Assembly: GCA_030141605.1 (NCBI GenBank)
Contig: JAQGDQ010000459.1
Span: 90,809 to 154,808, forward strand
From: Tubiluchus corallicola
Lineage: Eukaryota; Priapulida; Priapulimorpha; Priapulimorphida; Tubiluchidae
DNA length: 64,000 nucleotides
Reading direction: 5' to 3'
Shown here: positions 59,975 to 64,000 of the stretch, piece after piece
How positions within the stretch are numbered: the stretch's first letter is position 1
Layout: every line of letters starts with the position of its first letter
Program-made: the position numbers and the translations under genes
The notes under the pieces: generated by a model
What the model was told of the DNA's origin: nothing
The model's input: the letters and a program-made list of their open reading frames with translations, nothing else
The model's database searches: none

Positions 59975-60765
59975 GTGTTGATTAGTTGACAAAGTTCCAG
60001 TTCAAAGATTTTGCAGGGTGTACACCACACGTGGTCAGTGTTGAAACAGCAAATGATTAGTTGACAAAGTTTAATTAAGTTCTAAGCTTTAGCAGGGTGT
60101 ACACCACACGTGGTCAGTGTTGACACAGCTGTTGATTAGTTGACAAAGTTCCAGTTCTAAGCTTTAGCAGGGTGTACACCAAACATAGTCAATGTTGAAA
60201 CAGCAGTTGATTAGTTGATAAAGTTCCAGTTCTAAGCTTTAGCAGGGTGTACACCACACGTGGTCAATGTTGAAACAGCAGTTGATTAGTTGATAAAGTT
60301 CCAGTTCTAAGCTTTAGCAGGGTGTACACCACACGTGGTCAGTATTGAAACAGCAGTTGATTAGTTGACAAAACTCCAGTTCTAAGCTTTAGCAGGGTGT
60401 ACACCACACGTGGTCAGTATTGAAACTGCAGTTGATTAGTTGACAAAACTCCAGTTCTAAGCATTGGCAGGGTGTACACCACACGTGGTCAGTATTGAAA
60501 CAGCAGTTGATAAGTTGACAAAACTCCAGTTCTAAGCTTTGGCGGGGTGTACACCATACGTGGTCAGTATTGAAACAGCAGTTCATTAGTTGACAAAACT
60601 CCAGTTCTACGCTTTAGCAGGGTATACACCACACATAGTCAGTGTTGAAACAGCAGTTGATTAGTTGACAAAACTCCAGTTCTAAGCTTTAACAGGGTGT
60701 ACACCACACGTGGTCAGTATTGAAACTGCAGTTGATTAGTTGACAAAATTCCAGGGTGTACACCA
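59975..60765. repeat. 75-bp minisatellite with E-box in most units
   Basis: About ten units containing GGGTGTACACCACACGTGGT and TTGATTAGTTGACAAA. Spacing is 75 bp (slightly longer in the first units), so one minus-strand frame stays open (NTDHVWCTPC), which is a by-product. Seven units carry CACGTG, one TACGTG and two CATAG. It lies 0.35-1.15 kb upstream of the GMC start codon. Confidence 0.9.
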
Positions 60766-63549
60766 GTTTTACAATGATTACATGATATCTTTACAAATTT
60801 GTCCTTTTAAGAGCACAAAAGAGTGTCATAAGTTACCAATGATACAACCCTTTTGTACCAACGCACAGTACAGCTTACATAAAACAAAAAAGGCGCCACT
60901 GCTAAGTAGTGTGTAACTAGTCGTTAAAAGACAAACATCCGTAGTACCACTTTCACTGTTTTGCTACATAGACGCCGGATCAGAAATAGCCCTGCCTACG
61001 GGAAACTAGAGAAAAATTTCTAGGTCAAAACAATTTTCTTGCTCGCAGCAAGTCGGCAGCTACAGTTTACCTTCGTTCGTCTCTACAACGTGTTTCGGGT
61101 CGTAGAGGTTAATTCAGATCGCCGCCGCTAGATGGCGCAATCGCTTTTTGCTCTGTCTATGAAATGTTCTTCATTTTTGCTAATTATACCGCGTGGCTTA
61201 TAGTCTTTTCTGGGGGTGGGGGAGTGGAGTAAAACAACAAATAATGGTATGGATTGACTTGTTACATGAAAGTACTACGCATGTATTAGTGAATTAGTCA
61301 TACCGTCAAATTTTAATGTGGAAATGTCGTGGGTTTCGCCAGCTCGTAATCCTGGTCAGTAGACCTAGATAGGTTTGAACAGTGAGTTGAAGAAGTCAAG
61401 ATCCCTCAACAAATTTCGTAAATGTCTCGCAAGCTTATCAGGGGCGGAACTAGGGGGGGCGCACCCCCTGCAAAATCGGACAAATAAATTTTTTGCAGTG
61501 AAAATTGCAGTTCGCATGTAATCATTTTCAATATGAATTAGAATTAGGTAAAAAAATGTTTGGTAGCTTCAGTGTGCGTGCAGACAAAACTCAGTGTGCA
61601 TAGAGGTGCCTATCACAGTGTAGGCCTACAGGTACCACACACAGTCACAGGCTCTACACACAGGCCAACAGGTCTGAGTGCACAGCTATAGGATGCTGGT
61701 GTAGCAGCGGTACCATGCTGAAATTTGAGACTTTTTGAAAACTTTAGACTTTTTTGTCCAAGGAAGTATCGTTCCACATTTCATTTTGACATTATTTCCT
61801 GCGTATTATTTTCTTAAAACTTGTGTGTGATAAATTTCTGTAAATAACAATTTAGTTAGAGGCACATTAATAACGTTAGGTTAACTGAGAGTTAATTCTC
61901 TCATTATTGCTCTCGCCGTCCTACACACATGCTAATTATAGGCCTGCATGCAGTATAAAAGGGGTTAAAATTGGCTTAACCATTATTTAAACACTTCGGA
62001 TACCTCGCCCTCCCAGAAAATTGTATGTATTATAACAGTGTATGTCATGTTCTTTGGCTTTTACGATTGTTTTTTTTTTACTTTTATTTCACAACGATGA
62101 TATAACTTTTTTCTTCGGTACATAAACGCCATCGTACGAAAAGTGCAATCTGTGGGCAAAATACTTGACTTGATTAACTGGTAATAAGGCCATTGTTATT
62201 TCAATAAATATATACATTAACTAATTATATACAGTTAACAAAGGCGAAAAATTACAAAAAAATATCAAATTCCATTCAATTCGTTTGAATGGGCGTGCGT
62301 TCGGTTTGTACATTGCTCTCCACTTTGACAGTCTTAAACACAATTTGAAACACAACATTGATGGTGTTGTACATATTAATGCTTATGTTGTTAATATTAT
62401 GCATTGTAATAAATTATTATGATAAAAAATTTAAATGATACGTACATATACTTGCATCCCTCAGATCTCGAAGGAAAAAACTATTCACGAAGATGTGTAT
62501 GAACCTATCTTAACACACTTATTTATTTAATTATTCATTCGCTTATTCACTGCCACACACATCAAACACAAACGCAAAAAAGAGGTTGCAATTATACAAG
62601 AACATCATAAAACCATTCAAGACAGTATTTTTGACGGACGTGTATAAGATGTTTAGATTATAGAGTATATATAATAAATTATCTAGCTGCTTGAATAAAC
62701 CTACTAGATATCAATGTATCAGCAAACTAACCTTAACAAACCAATAAACGTAGCTTCACATTATAGGGTTTACAAAAGCTATAGAAAAAAATACGGTGAG
62801 TTCCAAAGCCTAATAATATGGATCGCATAACGAATTAATGTTCATAGTCAGTGATCTTTGGACCTATTTAACAAATGGATGGGTGACAGTCAGAAAATTG
62901 TTGTTCTAAGCAGTCTTGAGATAAAGTAAGAAGTTTAAATAGCAAACATGATGTATGCAAAAACGAAAACAAGATACCAGTGTGGGATCCCCCATCGCAG
63001 CATCCTTCAAGATCCCACAATGACTTTCTTTTCCATCCTCCACCACACCTAAATTAATGAGCGCATAATTACACATTAATTGCTGTTAGAAAAGTATAAA
63101 CATTTCAGCGCGCAAAAACCACGCATAGGAAACTTAATACGAAAAACATTTTATGGGTTTTGGTGGGCGTGGTGGGTATGATGTTGGGGTGGTATAGTAA
63201 CGTGCTGTGTTTTTAGTCGTTTACAAACAAAATGCTTTACGTGGTCTGGCTCTTAAATTATTGAATAGTGATTATAACTTCATACAAAAAACGGTTTTAA
63301 CACAATAGGGCACACATACGGCAAGTTTAGCTTAAAGTAGTTTTTGCTTGTATTTTTTAGGGATCATGTGACGCGGATCTTCACATTTCAGTGAATCTGC
63401 GTTTTGCGGATGCGGACACGTCAGTTACGGACTTCGCAAGTTTGAATTTGTAAAATTAGGCTCAATAATATTAGGAATCAAATTAAAATTGAAACTAAAA
63501 GCTTCCTGTAGCAATTAGGGTATAATATATTATGAACAGCTAGGGTATA
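60766..63549. other. Intergenic, no gene seen
   Basis: No supported exon on either strand. At 61,439 CAGGGGCGGAACTAGGGGGG resembles one end of a hAT-type element, but no partner end was found. Confidence 0.4.
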
Positions 63550-64000
63550 TATATATATATATGTATAATTGGACGTTTTTGGACGTTTTTTGCAAAACTT
63601 GTACGTCTGAGATCTGGAGAACGGGACGGTCCATGGGTGGTGCTGGCTATGGATAGATAGCCCGTTCAGCGGTGGGTGTCATAGGCGTATTTAGAATTTG
63701 CGAGAGGGCCACGGCGTTCCGAACGGGCATTTTCCCGGACCCAACTCGCGATTTTTTCGAAATGTTGACCAAACAGCATGCGGGAAAAACGTTCTAGCGG
63801 CGCCTGGTGGGACTCTTGGAAGGAGGTATACGGGTCTTTAGAAAAGAGGAAGAACAGGGCTACACGATGATATAGGCTATATTTTAGGACACGTCCACCA
63901 AAAGGCCGTCCATTATACTCTGCCTATAACTTTAATTCAGTAAACGCTGTTGCTGGCTCTGCGTTAGGTAAGTAAGCAAACACTGGGTAGGATGTTTGCG
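63550..64000 (+). mobile_element. Helitron-like copy, 5'-truncated, runs off the window
   Basis: From GGACGTTTTTTGCAAAACTT onward it is colinear with the 10.5 kb units (ATAGATAGCCCGTTCAGCGG, TTTTCCCGGACCCAACTCGC). The 3' hairpin and CTAG would lie beyond 64,000. Confidence 0.65.

Noticed and set aside
60389-60586. Cys-rich repetitive frame (NTDHVWCTPC)
   Set aside because: A 75-bp minisatellite unit is a multiple of three, so a frame stays open by chance; no start context or expression signal.
61439-61475. hAT-like end CAGGGGCGGAACTAG
   Set aside because: No matching opposite terminus or target duplication in the following 2 kb.

Overview
The window is metazoan nuclear DNA, most likely from a marine invertebrate. 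It is AT-rich, its genes are split by many introns, introns and intergenic space are full of short microsatellites (GA/TC, AAT, AAGT, ATC, TG, CATC), and it holds several non-LTR retrotransposons, hAT-type MITEs, Helitron-like units and Penelope-type remnants. The species cannot be fixed from the sequence; the pentraxin genes make a deuterostome such as a tunicate plausible, which is inference.

Layout. 0-10.5 kb is sparse: a 52-bp minisatellite, a foldback element, one probable first exon of a type II membrane protein (minus), a complete hAT MITE with a perfect 8-bp target duplication, and one orphan cytochrome P450 exon (plus). 10.5-12.5 kb is a head-to-tail array of Helitron-like units. 12.5-18.6 kb holds two truncated LINEs set inside GA/TC microsatellite. 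18.7-27.1 kb is pentraxin gene A (minus, seven coding exons, 318 aa). 27.5-33.35 kb is a solo Helitron copy and two more LINE fragments inside GA tracts. 33.4-42.2 kb is pentraxin gene B (minus, same exons, 319 aa), the tandem duplicate of A. 42.5-47.6 kb is mostly non-coding. 47.66-50.64 kb holds a 5S-rRNA-like sequence next to a decayed LINE that carries a MITE insertion. 52.0-59.6 kb is a complete 11-exon GMC oxidoreductase gene (minus, 574 aa), with a 75-bp E-box-bearing minisatellite upstream. The last 0.45 kb is another Helitron-like copy.

The three intron-bearing genes were reconstructed by hand from splice sites, reading-phase continuity and family motifs; every exon junction keeps frame. 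The pentraxins look like secreted immune-type lectins with an unusual cationic C-terminal tail and a shortened calcium-loop region. Exon 4 has diverged between A and B far more than the exons around it, almost entirely by amino-acid-changing substitutions. The GMC protein is a FAD-dependent alcohol/choline/glucose dehydrogenase relative.

Most notable non-genic observations: four LINE fragments bounded by GA/TC microsatellite, hammerhead-ribozyme-like motifs in Penelope-type remnants (one with an intact core inside a pentraxin intron), and a directly abutting Helitron concatemer.
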